NCBI GenBank assembly: GCA_905372135.1
Contig: CAJPNS010000023.1
Span: forward strand, 1-19,816
Origin: Porphyromonadaceae bacterium
GTDB lineage: Bacteria > Bacteroidota > Bacteroidia > Bacteroidales > Paludibacteraceae
Reading direction: 5' to 3'
Length of the DNA stretch: 19,816 nucleotides
Part shown: in pieces, positions 8,355-16,792 of the stretch
How the letters are laid out: each line of letters begins with the position of its first letter
How positions within the stretch are numbered: position 1 is the stretch's first letter
Translations under genes and position numbers: made by a program
Notes under the pieces: model-generated
Database searches by the model: none
What the model was told of the DNA's origin: nothing
Seen by the model: the letters and a program-made list of their open reading frames with translations, nothing else

Positions 8355-9257
8355 ATGCTATCAGTAATAATTTGTACCTACAACCGTCGGAAATATATTT
8401 ACAACTGCCTCAAAAGCATCGCCGAAAACGATTTCGATGCATCGAAGTATGAGATATTAGTAGTAAACAACAACTCTACCGACGATACCGAGGTCGAATG
8501 CCGACGCTTTGGGAGCGACTATCCGCAGATAAATTTCAGCATATGCTGCGAGACATCGCAAGGACTCTCCTACGCCCGTAATCGCGGTATCGAAGAGGCG
8601 AAAGGCGATATTTTGGTCTATGTCGACGACGATGCTACGGTCAATAGAGAGTACTTGAGCACCATCGCAGATTTTTTCGACCGATACCCCGATGCTATGG
8701 CTGCCGGCGGCGCTATATATCCCGTATACGATACCGAAGAGCCGAAGTGGATGTCGAAATACACGCGTGAGCTCATCACTGCCTACAAAGACGAGGGGCG
8801 GCGTGTGGTGCGTATGACAGGTAGCCGTTTCCCAAGTGGTGGCAATGCCGCATATCGCCGAGAGGTGTTCGACCGCGTCGGCTACTTCGACCCTGCTCTC
8901 GGCAGACGAGGCAATCTGCTTATCAGCGGCGAGGAGAAGGCTATTTTTTATAGTATGAAAAGGCTCGATATGCCTATATATTACCTTCCTTCAATGATAC
9001 TGTATCATATCATACCGCAGAGCAAACTGACGAAGCAATATTTCGATAACCTTACACTCTCTATCGGTAGGAGCGAAAGGCTGCGGACTCTGTCGGTGTC
9101 GAAGGCGGTATTCGGCAAACGACTTGTGGCAGAGGGTGTAAAGTGGATAGCTACCATAATACTCGGCATTGGTCTTACGCTGAGGCTATCGCCCGAGAAG
9201 GCGGCTAAGATATTTGCTTTCCGCCGCAATGTTACCCGAGGACTTCTGGGACATTGA
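8355..9257 (+). CDS. family 2 glycosyltransferase
   Basis: Predicted inverting glycosyltransferase that moves a sugar from a nucleotide donor to a glycan or lipid acceptor at the inner face of the cytoplasmic membrane. The 300-residue protein begins with the GT2 GT-A fold: SVIICTYNRRKYI, then EILVVNNNSTDD, GLSYARNRGIEEAKGDILVYVDDDA (the metal/nucleotide-binding DDD at 91-93) and a later GEEKAIFYSMKRLDMPIYYLP acceptor-side segment with the acidic pair. A moderately hydrophobic stretch near residues 263-280 (VKWIATIILGIGLTLRL) may associate with the membrane. It is not within a visible polysaccharide cluster; its only close neighbour is the outer-membrane protein gene upstream. A hairpin terminator follows it. 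Donor and acceptor are unknown. Confidence 0.9.
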   Translation: MLSVIICTYNRRKYIYNCLKSIAENDFDASKYEILVVNNNSTDDTEVECRRFGSDYPQINFSICCETSQGLSYARNRGIEEAKGDILVYVDDDATVNREYLSTIADFFDRYPDAMAAGGAIYPVYDTEEPKWMSKYTRELITAYKDEGRRVVRMTGSRFPSGGNAAYRREVFDRVGYFDPALGRRGNLLISGEEKAIFYSMKRLDMPIYYLPSMILYHIIPQSKLTKQYFDNLTLSIGRSERLRTLSVSKAVFGKRLVAEGVKWIATIILGIGLTLRLSPEKAAKIFAFRRNVTRGLLGH

Positions 9258-9301
9258 TAGGCTCCTCACATCGTTTCGTAACGTATTAGTTTGAAATCAA
9301 C

Positions 9302-9331
9302 AAAGGACTACCGAATGTGGCAGTCCTTTTT
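9302..9331 (+). terminator. rho-independent terminator after the glycosyltransferase gene
   Basis: AAAGGACT (9302-9309) pairs with AGTCCTTT (9322-9329). The stem can be extended inward by CC/GG past one mismatch, and a run of five T follows on the plus strand. It lies between convergent genes. On the minus strand the following T tract is weaker, so it serves mainly the plus-strand folD-OMP-GT2 unit. Confidence 0.75.
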
Positions 9332-9360
9332 GTCGATTTATAATTATGGTATAAAGCTTC

Positions 9361-10101
9361 TTAGTCTTCGAGGAAGAATACTATAGTCGATACTACACGA
9401 GCTTTCTGTATATACGGCTCGTTTGGAATGTCCGATACGGCATCTTCTTCCGAATAAAACTGCCCTGCCAGAGATATTTGTCCTTGCGATGCAGTTTTGA
9501 TTTTTCCGAGCTTCGACTTCGAGTCTTTGGCGAACTGTTCGCCTGCTATACGAGCGTTCTTGGTGCTCTCTTCGATGAGTTTAGGCTTGATGGAGTTCAG
9601 TTCGGGGAATTTGTACGAACAGTTTACATCGCTCGACAGGTTGTTGTTTATCAGGTCGATATTGATAGTGTTCGATATCTCGCCGGCAGTCTCTACGTCC
9701 TTGATATCGATACGTATATCTTTGGAGCCGCTGTAACGGTCTTTTTTTACATCGACGTATCGTTCGCCGTTCCATTTCTGCTCGTAGTAACTCTTCGAGT
9801 CGAACAGATTGAGGTTCGATACCTTGATATCGCCATATCCTTTTCTACCGAGATATTCCGATATCTTCGATACACGGCTGTCGATAGCCGATACTATACT
9901 CTTGGGGTCGTCGCTTGTGAAGCGAATGTCGATTACGATAGTAGCCTTGTCGGCTTTTACGTCTTGTTCGGCAAGTCCTTTGACTGTCACGACTCTCTCT
10001 TTGTTTGAGAAACTTTGTAGTCCCTTGTTGATAAATATACCCAACACTACGAGACCGAGTGCTATGCAAGCACCTAAAATAAGATTGCTTTTATTGTCCA
10101 T
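9361..10101 (-). CDS. SIMPL (DUF541) domain protein
   Basis: A 246-residue membrane-anchored extracytoplasmic protein. An N-terminal hydrophobic segment (about residues 7-25, LILGACIALGLVVLGIFI) acts as an uncleaved anchor or signal. It is followed by the SIMPL domain opening RVVTVKGLAEQDVKADKATIVIDI and the family pattern of alternating strands and a helix rich in Lys and Ser (IEESTKNARIAGEQFAKDSKSKLGKI). SIMPL proteins form periplasmic or surface oligomers and have been linked to stress resistance in several bacteria; the exact role here is unknown. It starts 67 nt after the purA stop on the same strand, with a hairpin but no clear promoter between them. Confidence 0.85.
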   Translation of the reverse strand: MDNKSNLILGACIALGLVVLGIFINKGLQSFSNKERVVTVKGLAEQDVKADKATIVIDIRFTSDDPKSIVSAIDSRVSKISEYLGRKGYGDIKVSNLNLFDSKSYYEQKWNGERYVDVKKDRYSGSKDIRIDIKDVETAGEISNTINIDLINNNLSSDVNCSYKFPELNSIKPKLIEESTKNARIAGEQFAKDSKSKLGKIKTASQGQISLAGQFYSEEDAVSDIPNEPYIQKARVVSTIVFFLED

Positions 10102-10139
10102 TTTCGTTATTAAATTTATGTGTTATTACTTGTTTCTTT

Positions 10140-10163
10140 TGACGATAGATTTTCTATTCGTCA
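10140..10163 (-). other. hairpin just after the purA stop codon
   Basis: TGACGA (10140-10145) plus TAGA (10146-10149) pairs with TCTA (10153-10156) and TCGTCA (10158-10163), leaving a 3-nt loop and one bulged base: ten pairs in total. On the minus (transcribed) strand it is not followed by a T tract, so it is a weak terminator candidate and could equally be an mRNA-stability element. Confidence 0.4.
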
Positions 10164-10168
10164 GGCAG

Positions 10169-11452
10169 TTATAAATTCAGTTTTTTTACCTCGATAGTCT
10201 GTTCTCTATCAGGACCAACCGATACGTAAGAGATAGGTGTATCGGTTAGCTCTTCTATCTTTTTTAGATAATACTTTGCGTTCTCGGGCAGTTCGTCGAA
10301 CGAGCGACACGCCGAAATATCTTCGCTCCATACGGGCATATTCATATATATGGGTTTACACTTTTCGTACTCGTATATGGTAGAAGGTATGTAGTCTATT
10401 GTCTTATTGTTTAGCTCGTAGTGAGTGCAAATTCTCAGCTCCGATATCCCCGACAGTACGTCGAAGAGCATCACTGCCAGCGAGTCGATGCCCGAGATAC
10501 GGCATGCGTGTCTGAGAGCGACGGTATCGAGAAACCCGATACGTCGAGGGCGTCCGGTGACAGTGCCGTACTCATTGCCTCTGTCTCTGATGTAGTAGGC
10601 TGTCGAATTCGTAACTTCGGTAGGGAATACACCCGAACCTACTCGTGTATTATATGCTTTGCATATTCCGAGCGAATGGTCGATATATTTCGGTGGGATA
10701 CCCGTACCGAGCGGTACGCTTATGGTAGCGGGCGAAGATGAAGTAACGAACGGATATGTGCCGTGTTCGATACAAAGCATTACGCCTTGTGCTCCCTCGA
10801 ATAGTATACGAGAGTCTTTCTTTACCTCATCGTACAGTAGCCGCGACGTATCGCAAATATATGGACTCAATAGCCTTCCGTACTCGGCATACTCTTCGCA
10901 TAGTGTATGCAGGTTGTATCTCTTGCGACGAAGTACTCGCATCTGTATGTTTACCATACTTATAGCGTCGTCGAGGCGTTCTCTGAGATACTCTTTGTGG
11001 AGTAGGTCACCGATACGGATACCTGTTCTATTGTATTTATCGGCATACGCAGGTCCTATCCCTTTGTTTGTAGTGCCTATGACGCTGCCTTTCTTGAGGC
11101 TCTCGTATGCCCCGTCGAGCTCGATATGGTAAGGCATTACCACACTGGCGCGGTCTGATATGAATAGTTGGTAGTCGGTGATACCCATCTCTCTGAGTTT
11201 TTGAAGCTCATCGAGTACTGCTTTGGGATTTATGACCATACCGTTTGCCATTACGTTTTTTATGTTGGGGCTGAATATCCCCGACGGTATACTCTGCAAG
11301 GCATATCGCTGACCGCCGAAAGTAATCGTATGTCCGGCGTTGTTGCCTCCCTGATAGCGCACGACGACATCCGATTTTTGTGCGAGATAGTCTGTCATCT
11401 TACCTTTACCCTCGTCGCCCCATTGTACGCCTACTATTGTTAATCTACTCAT
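10169..11452 (-). CDS. purA: adenylosuccinate synthetase
   Basis: GTP-dependent ligation of IMP and aspartate to adenylosuccinate, the first committed step to AMP, in the cytosol. The 427-residue length is standard. Visible motifs are GVQWGDEGKGKMTDYLA (residues 8-24, with catalytic Asp13), GGNNAGHTI with His41, IGTTNKGIGPAYADKYNRTGIRIGDL, the P-loop-like LFEGAQGVMLCIEHGTYPFVTSS, and VGSGVFPTEV. The start at 11450-11452 gives the usual MSRLTIVGVQWGDEGKGK N-terminus. It has its own promoter with both -33 and -7 elements about 50-75 nt upstream. The upstream gap also holds the 22-bp repeat array and a CRISPR-repeat-like stretch. Confidence 0.97.
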   Translation of the reverse strand: MSRLTIVGVQWGDEGKGKMTDYLAQKSDVVVRYQGGNNAGHTITFGGQRYALQSIPSGIFSPNIKNVMANGMVINPKAVLDELQKLREMGITDYQLFISDRASVVMPYHIELDGAYESLKKGSVIGTTNKGIGPAYADKYNRTGIRIGDLLHKEYLRERLDDAISMVNIQMRVLRRKRYNLHTLCEEYAEYGRLLSPYICDTSRLLYDEVKKDSRILFEGAQGVMLCIEHGTYPFVTSSSPATISVPLGTGIPPKYIDHSLGICKAYNTRVGSGVFPTEVTNSTAYYIRDRGNEYGTVTGRPRRIGFLDTVALRHACRISGIDSLAVMLFDVLSGISELRICTHYELNNKTIDYIPSTIYEYEKCKPIYMNMPVWSEDISACRSFDELPENAKYYLKKIEELTDTPISYVSVGPDREQTIEVKKLNL

Positions 11453-11497
11453 TTGTAAATGTCTGTTTCTTGTTAAACGTCACTTGATAATTGCTTT

Positions 11498-11529
11498 CAA
11501 AATTAGTAAAACTCCATAAACAAACCAAA
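11498..11529 (-). promoter_or_regulatory. purA promoter with -33 and -7 elements
   Basis: On the minus strand, TTTG (11526-11529) is followed after exactly 20 nt by TAATTTTG (11498-11505). This is the full Bacteroidetes arrangement TTTG-N19/21-TAnnTTTG, and the clearest promoter in the window. The start of transcription would fall near 11490, about 40 nt before the purA ATG. A second octamer, TAAATTTG (11526-11533 on the minus strand), could be an alternative upstream -7. Confidence 0.7.
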
Positions 11530-11617
11530 TTTATTTGCTGAAATTTGTTGTTGTTTCGATAAACATCCACTTGATACAATCTCTAAAGAGTGTAATATTT
11601 CAAATTGTAATATTGTT

Positions 11618-11807
11618 TTCGGAGACTTACCCGAACCAATTCGGATACTTGCCCGAACTCATTCGGAGACTTACCCGAATTCATTCGGAGACTTACCCGA
11701 ATTCATTCGGAGACTTGCCCGAATTCATTCGGAGACTTGCCCGAACTCATTCGGAGACTTGCCCGAACTTATTCGGAGACTTGCCCGAACTTATTTGGGA
11801 CGTCTCC
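11618..11807. repeat. 22-bp tandem repeat array, eight full units plus one degenerate unit
   Basis: Eight units of exactly 22 bp start at 11618, 11640, 11662, 11684, 11706, 11728, 11750 and 11772, followed by a degraded ninth unit. Each begins TTCGG, usually followed by AGACTT, one A/G position, and CCCGAA, and ends with four variable bases. At each junction CCGAA-NNNN-TTCGG forms a five-pair hairpin. The four loop bases vary (CCAA, CTCA, TTCA, CTTA) while the stem stays constant. At the last junction TTCGG becomes TTTGG, which still pairs through a G-U wobble. The period is not a multiple of three, so the open frame across it is not evidence of coding. It lies upstream of purA and downstream of the T9SS gene terminator. 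Confidence 0.92.
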
Positions 11808-11830
11808 TTTTTGACAACTACACTATAAAG

Positions 11831-11863
11831 AAAAAGAGGCTGTCCATTGCGGATAGCCTCTTT
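11831..11863 (-). terminator. rho-independent terminator of the T9SS cargo gene
   Basis: AAAGAGGCTGTCC (11833-11845) pairs with GGATAGCCTCTTT (11851-11863) around a 5-nt loop, with one imperfect pair. Read on the minus strand, the hairpin ends CCTCTTTTT followed by CTTT, a good T tract. It begins about 18 nt after the stop codon of the giant surface protein gene. Confidence 0.8.
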
Positions 11864-11880
11864 CTCTATAAAAAAGATAC

Positions 11881-14800
11881 TTATCTGTTTATTATTAACC
11901 TTTCGGTAGCGATATTATTATCGGAAACAATACGAACGAGGTAGACACCTTCGGCAAGTGCAGATAGGTCGATATCTACTTTGTTGTCGCCTCCGGCGAT
12001 ACTATAGCTGCCCACAGTCTTGCCGAGCATATCGACGATACGTACTTCGGCTCCGTTTTGGAGATTATCGACATATACCGTTACTTGATCGTTGGCCGGA
12101 TTGGGATATATGTTCAGTCGATATTCGACTCCATCGATGTTGGTGCATACAGGAGTAGTGAATCTTAGCGTATCGCCATAGTTGTGAGGATAATTTTGAG
12201 TTACTACATAAGCATAGAACTCATAATTGGTATTCTGGAAAAGTCCATTGACGTGATCGACTTTCGTACTTATCCAATCGACTTCGCCTACCTTCCTATA
12301 GTTCCAACCTTTCTCGATGATATCTGTTTCGGTACCCTGAGAGATAGTCATACCAAACTTAGCCTCATTGCAATTGATAATGACAGCTGCAGAGGTTTTT
12401 ACTTTAGGAGCTTGATGCTTCTTAGTCCTGAATGTAAGAGTATTACCTTCGACTATAGGATAGTTTGCAGTAGAAGCAAAGGCACGGAAGCTATACTCCG
12501 TGTCGTGAGTGAGATTGGTGATATTGGGCACGAAAGATGTTGTCCAAGTCGTATCGGACGACTTACGGTACTTCCAGCCACTCTGGGTGGTGGGTTCCGA
12601 CGGGTCGGCTACGATAGTGCTATTGAGAGTTGCCGTCGTATATTCTACGTTGGTAGCTGCATCTGTCGTAACGGTAGGCATCGGCGGAGCCACTCCGAGA
12701 GTAGTGAAGCTCATAACCTCACCGACATATTCTACTCCTTCGACTATAGCATAAGCCCAGAAATTGTATTTCGTTCCCGAAGTGAGTCCCGTCAGATTGG
12801 CGTTTGTCGTCCGAGTCTTAAGGGCGCCTGTTATTTCGGCTTGATACCAGAAACCTTGGTCTTGGTCGTCGATAGGGTATGTGCCTTGTACTACGTTCTT
12901 ATTGAGAGTAGCCGAGTGGTCGGTAATATCCGTTGCGGCAAGTGTCTCTACCGTAGGCGGTACAATAGACATTTTCAATACCTTAATATTGTCGATATGC
13001 AGGTCGTTGTCGGCGTTGCTCAGAGATGACTCTGCATAGAAGCCTATCTTGATATTTTTGCCTATATATTGCGACAGAGGTATGCTTATCGGTGTAGCGG
13101 CATTTGGAATTCCGTTTAGTGAAAATGCACCCGTAGGCTGTCCATCGTTGCTCCAAACGATAGCATTTTCGCTCTTCCAAGTAGCTCCTGCATCGTCCGA
13201 AATTACTACCATAAACTTATCGTCTATGCCCGATGTATCGGCTACTTCCGATGAGTTGTTTTTGGTATATGCCATATCGAATTCCAATTTACTATTGGTA
13301 TCTATGGGGAATACAGGTGTTACGAGCCAACTCTTCACTGCCGTACCATATATATTTATAATGGCTTTATTCGAGTTGATACCTTTGTTGCTGTTTGAGA
13401 ATTTCCATTGTTTGCTTGTGCTGCTCATAGTACCTCCGGCGAATATGTCTGATGATTTTGCATTATACACACCCCAGCATTCGCTCGGCGGGAATACCGA
13501 CGAAGACGACGATGAGAAATCCTCTACAAACGGTAATGTCTCTATGTTACAAAGCGTTCTGAATGTGGTATAATATGTCCACAAACTGCTATCCAAAGGT
13601 GAGCATACGGCTCTTACTCTCGCGTTGTACGAGGTATTGGCTTCCAGTCCCGATATGGTATACGACGAAGCAGCTACGTTGTCGACCCTTGTCCAGTTGC
13701 TCGAAGAAGCTTTCTTGTATTCCAAGCTCCATTGTACCTCTGAGCCACCTATGAGCCACGATATATCGGCTGCATTGGTACCGATATTGCCTGCGTGTAT
13801 ATCTTTCGGACGAGCACAAGATACATTTTGATTAACTTCGATATCGTCGAGATAATACTCGGGGCTTCCGGTCTGAGCTGACTTGGTCATACGGAATGCG
13901 ATATAATGATAGTTGTTGGGAACGTTCGCAAGCGCCTCTTCGAACATAGTCCAATCGGTCGTAGTAGGAGTAACGTCTTTGATCGACATAAACGAATTTT
14001 CGTCTGATATATCCGACATTACACCGATTTCAAACTTCGATGAGTTAGATACGTTTGTAAATCGAAGCCAGAACGAAACTACCATATTGCTAAGCGTATC
14101 GGCGTCGAAGAATTTGGGCGAAGCCATAAGATTCGTAGCTCCCTGATTGTTTTTACCTCCTATCATGAACTTGAGGCTTCCTTTATTTAAATATCCTTCT
14201 CTAGCAGATACTTCGGGGTAAGAGCTGTATGATTTTACTTTCGTCCAGCAATACGGATTGCTGTTTGCATCCGATATATCGAACGACTCTTTCCAACCTT
14301 TCGATACTTCGCCGCAGGCGGTAATGAATGTAATCGGTTGCATCGACCATAGGCTATATGTATTGCTATCGCAACGGCTTCTGAGCCATACTTTATAGGG
14401 CTTGCCCGGTTGCAGATTGCCGATGACAATAGTATCGTTTGTAACGTCTACGGCAGTAAGCCCTTCGACCGAATTTATATTGATATTGTCGGTCAGGGCG
14501 TATTGCCAAGCCGCAGCCGATGAGTCGAATGTTATCTTTACCGTGTCGTTGCCGATAAAGAATGCTTTCGCATTTTTCACACGACGGCACGACGGAATGG
14601 AGTCTACCTTTATTTCGTCTACATAGTAGTCTGCCGACTTGTTATTATCGTTCGTCATACGCAAAGCGATATACTTGTGTGTCGACGGAGCAGTAGTCAG
14701 AGGTATGTCGTAGTATTCCCAGAGTCTGTCGTCTCTTTCGATACGTTCGATAGCGACGAAGGTGCTTGTGTCGGCAAGATTGCTCAGTACTCCTACTTCG

Positions 14801-16731
14801 AATTTTGCAGGGTTAGTGTTTTCACTGTTTTTGAGCCAAAAACTTACCTGCATTCTGCTGAGGTCTTCGTCGAAGATAGGAGTAGCCATCATAAGTACCG
14901 ATTTTCCCCTAGCATAAAATTGCAAGCCTTTACCCGTGCCGTATGCAGATGTTGAGGTTACTTCGGGATAAGTGGAGGTATAGTTGCTTTTTTCCAATAC
15001 TCTTGTCCAGCAGTAGGGGATATTAGTATCTTCATTAGCAGACGAAAAATCGTCGGACCAACCCTTTTTAGCAGCAGAGCACTCTGTCCTAAATGCTATG
15101 GGCGACCAGAAACTATTGTTGATGCTATCGCATGTAGCTCTTACCCAGATATTGTATTGGGTATTCATATTGAGGTTCGATAGTGCTATGTTTTTGGTAG
15201 TTATTGCGATACGATTCGAAGCAGATACAGTATCGGGGTTTATGTCTTTATTGGTCGATAAGATATATTCCCAAGACGATGCCGACGACTCGAAGGTTAC
15301 GGATGCCGAGTTCGATGTTATGTTTGAAATAGCAAGATTCGATACGGGCAGGCACGACGGAGCTGGCGATACCTCTATATCGTCGACCACATAGTCGTAA
15401 TTACTTGGCTGTACCACTCCTCCTACGTCTCCGTAACGGAAAGCTATATATCTATTGGCGCCGCTATTGTCGTCTACATTGGTAAATATTACATACTTTT
15501 CTATCATCTTGCGGTATTCGGTATTGTTGAGATTTGCTACCGCAGTGAATGTAGATGCATCTTTGGGGTCAGACATATATCCTACTTGGAATATACCACC
15601 TCTTTGGTCGGTCTTGTCAAGTTTGAACTTTACCATTATACCGTTCAGAGGAGTATCTATCTTCGGTAAGATAGCGTACAGTGGCGATTTCCCTCTAAAT
15701 ACCAATGCCACGGAGTTGTATCCGTAGTAAGAAGTTGATGGTTTATATAGTTTCGGATATATGCCATTGTTTTTAGGCGTTATAGTTTTCCAGCAATCGG
15801 GGATTATGCGAGCGAAACTTCCTCCTTCTTCTAGGGCTGTTTGGTAAGAGTTGAAGTCTTCTATGATGGTAGATACAGGGCTACATTCGGTCGTAAATTC
15901 TATCACTTCGCTCCAATCGGTAGGAGCGTTCGTCGGGCACATGCTTCTAACAAATACTTGATACGCTGTGTTTTCTTGTAGTCCGCTCAGAATTATATTA
16001 CTATTCGACGATATTGTTACCGGAGTAAGTGTCGATGGGTCGGGAGTATGCAGCTTAGTTACGGTATCGATTACATACTGCCAAGAGGTTACGCTGTTGT
16101 CGTATTCGTGGAACGACAACTTTGCAGAATTGGTCATAATATCGGTAATCTCGAGCGAATCGGGTACTTTACACATATATTTTATCGACAAGTCGTCGAT
16201 AAATACACTTGTCTGTAAAGAGAAACTCGAAGACGATTTTGTCATTATCTTCAAGGGAGATGGCGTATCGGCGGTAGATAGAGTAAAAGTAAGAGTCTTA
16301 AAGTCTGCCGCAGTTACAGGCCAAGAGTGTTTTAGCTTACTCAATACGAAGAAATTATTATCTCCTCCATAAGATACCTCCAAATATGCCGTGCGGTTAC
16401 TGTCTGCCACTGCGTGTGGAAGCACTACATACTTTAGAGTTACCTCGATTAATGCGGCTCCGCCCGTATTTATCGGATGCGTAAGGAACCCGCCTTCTAT
16501 ATCTGCTGTATCGCCGATACGAATAGCACCTCCGGCTTCGTAGGCAAAATAGACGGAGTCTATACCGGGAGGCATTGTTGTTACTGCTGTCGGACTACCA
16601 TTTGCAGTAGTAGTATTTCCCGACGAAAGCGACGAAAAGTCTTGCGTGTATGGCAACACCACATTTGTCTGAGACCGTACTCCAAGTACGGCAAACAATA
16701 GCAAGACAAGTAAAAGATTTAATTTTTTCAT
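11881..16731 (-). CDS. giant modular T9SS-secreted surface protein (jelly-roll and fibronectin III repeats)
   Basis: A 1616-residue predicted extracellular or surface-attached protein. Residues 1-20 are a signal peptide (MKKLNLLLVLLLFAVLGVRS). The body alternates jelly-roll domains of the cleaved-adhesin/choice-of-anchor-J type (about 22-185, 283-459, 550-714, 805-971, 1060-1250) with fibronectin type III modules starting near 186, 460, 715 and 972. Three further FN3-like modules follow near 1257, 1347 and 1440. Jelly-roll domains end in typical strands such as YYVDEIKVDS, YYLDDIEVNQ and DLHIDNIKVL; FN3 modules end in FTTEC-like strands, and recurring Cys mark the module borders. Residues 1536-1616 form a type A T9SS sorting domain (LNIYPNPANDQVTV, VDMLGKTV, LAEGVYLVRI, IINR). 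The likely role is adhesion, or binding of glycans or proteins; the ligand is unknown. No catalytic domain is recognised. A terminator follows the gene. Confidence 0.9.
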   Translation of the reverse strand: MKKLNLLLVLLLFAVLGVRSQTNVVLPYTQDFSSLSSGNTTTANGSPTAVTTMPPGIDSVYFAYEAGGAIRIGDTADIEGGFLTHPINTGGAALIEVTLKYVVLPHAVADSNRTAYLEVSYGGDNNFFVLSKLKHSWPVTAADFKTLTFTLSTADTPSPLKIMTKSSSSFSLQTSVFIDDLSIKYMCKVPDSLEITDIMTNSAKLSFHEYDNSVTSWQYVIDTVTKLHTPDPSTLTPVTISSNSNIILSGLQENTAYQVFVRSMCPTNAPTDWSEVIEFTTECSPVSTIIEDFNSYQTALEEGGSFARIIPDCWKTITPKNNGIYPKLYKPSTSYYGYNSVALVFRGKSPLYAILPKIDTPLNGIMVKFKLDKTDQRGGIFQVGYMSDPKDASTFTAVANLNNTEYRKMIEKYVIFTNVDDNSGANRYIAFRYGDVGGVVQPSNYDYVVDDIEVSPAPSCLPVSNLAISNITSNSASVTFESSASSWEYILSTNKDINPDTVSASNRIAITTKNIALSNLNMNTQYNIWVRATCDSINNSFWSPIAFRTECSAAKKGWSDDFSSANEDTNIPYCWTRVLEKSNYTSTYPEVTSTSAYGTGKGLQFYARGKSVLMMATPIFDEDLSRMQVSFWLKNSENTNPAKFEVGVLSNLADTSTFVAIERIERDDRLWEYYDIPLTTAPSTHKYIALRMTNDNNKSADYYVDEIKVDSIPSCRRVKNAKAFFIGNDTVKITFDSSAAAWQYALTDNININSVEGLTAVDVTNDTIVIGNLQPGKPYKVWLRSRCDSNTYSLWSMQPITFITACGEVSKGWKESFDISDANSNPYCWTKVKSYSSYPEVSAREGYLNKGSLKFMIGGKNNQGATNLMASPKFFDADTLSNMVVSFWLRFTNVSNSSKFEIGVMSDISDENSFMSIKDVTPTTTDWTMFEEALANVPNNYHYIAFRMTKSAQTGSPEYYLDDIEVNQNVSCARPKDIHAGNIGTNAADISWLIGGSEVQWSLEYKKASSSNWTRVDNVAASSYTISGLEANTSYNARVRAVCSPLDSSLWTYYTTFRTLCNIETLPFVEDFSSSSSSVFPPSECWGVYNAKSSDIFAGGTMSSTSKQWKFSNSNKGINSNKAIINIYGTAVKSWLVTPVFPIDTNSKLEFDMAYTKNNSSEVADTSGIDDKFMVVISDDAGATWKSENAIVWSNDGQPTGAFSLNGIPNAATPISIPLSQYIGKNIKIGFYAESSLSNADNDLHIDNIKVLKMSIVPPTVETLAATDITDHSATLNKNVVQGTYPIDDQDQGFWYQAEITGALKTRTTNANLTGLTSGTKYNFWAYAIVEGVEYVGEVMSFTTLGVAPPMPTVTTDAATNVEYTTATLNSTIVADPSEPTTQSGWKYRKSSDTTWTTSFVPNITNLTHDTEYSFRAFASTANYPIVEGNTLTFRTKKHQAPKVKTSAAVIINCNEAKFGMTISQGTETDIIEKGWNYRKVGEVDWISTKVDHVNGLFQNTNYEFYAYVVTQNYPHNYGDTLRFTTPVCTNIDGVEYRLNIYPNPANDQVTVYVDNLQNGAEVRIVDMLGKTVGSYSIAGGDNKVDIDLSALAEGVYLVRIVSDNNIATERLIINR

Positions 16732-16792
16732 TGGTCGAAATGTATTGATTAGTATTAATAAAAATTACTTTACGATATCTTTCCCGTTAGGT

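Noticed and set aside
11535..11828. 97-codon open frame across the 22-bp tandem repeats
   Set aside because: The period is 22, so the peptide repeats only every 66 nt; all conservation is at the DNA or RNA level, and the frame has no ribosome site or known family.
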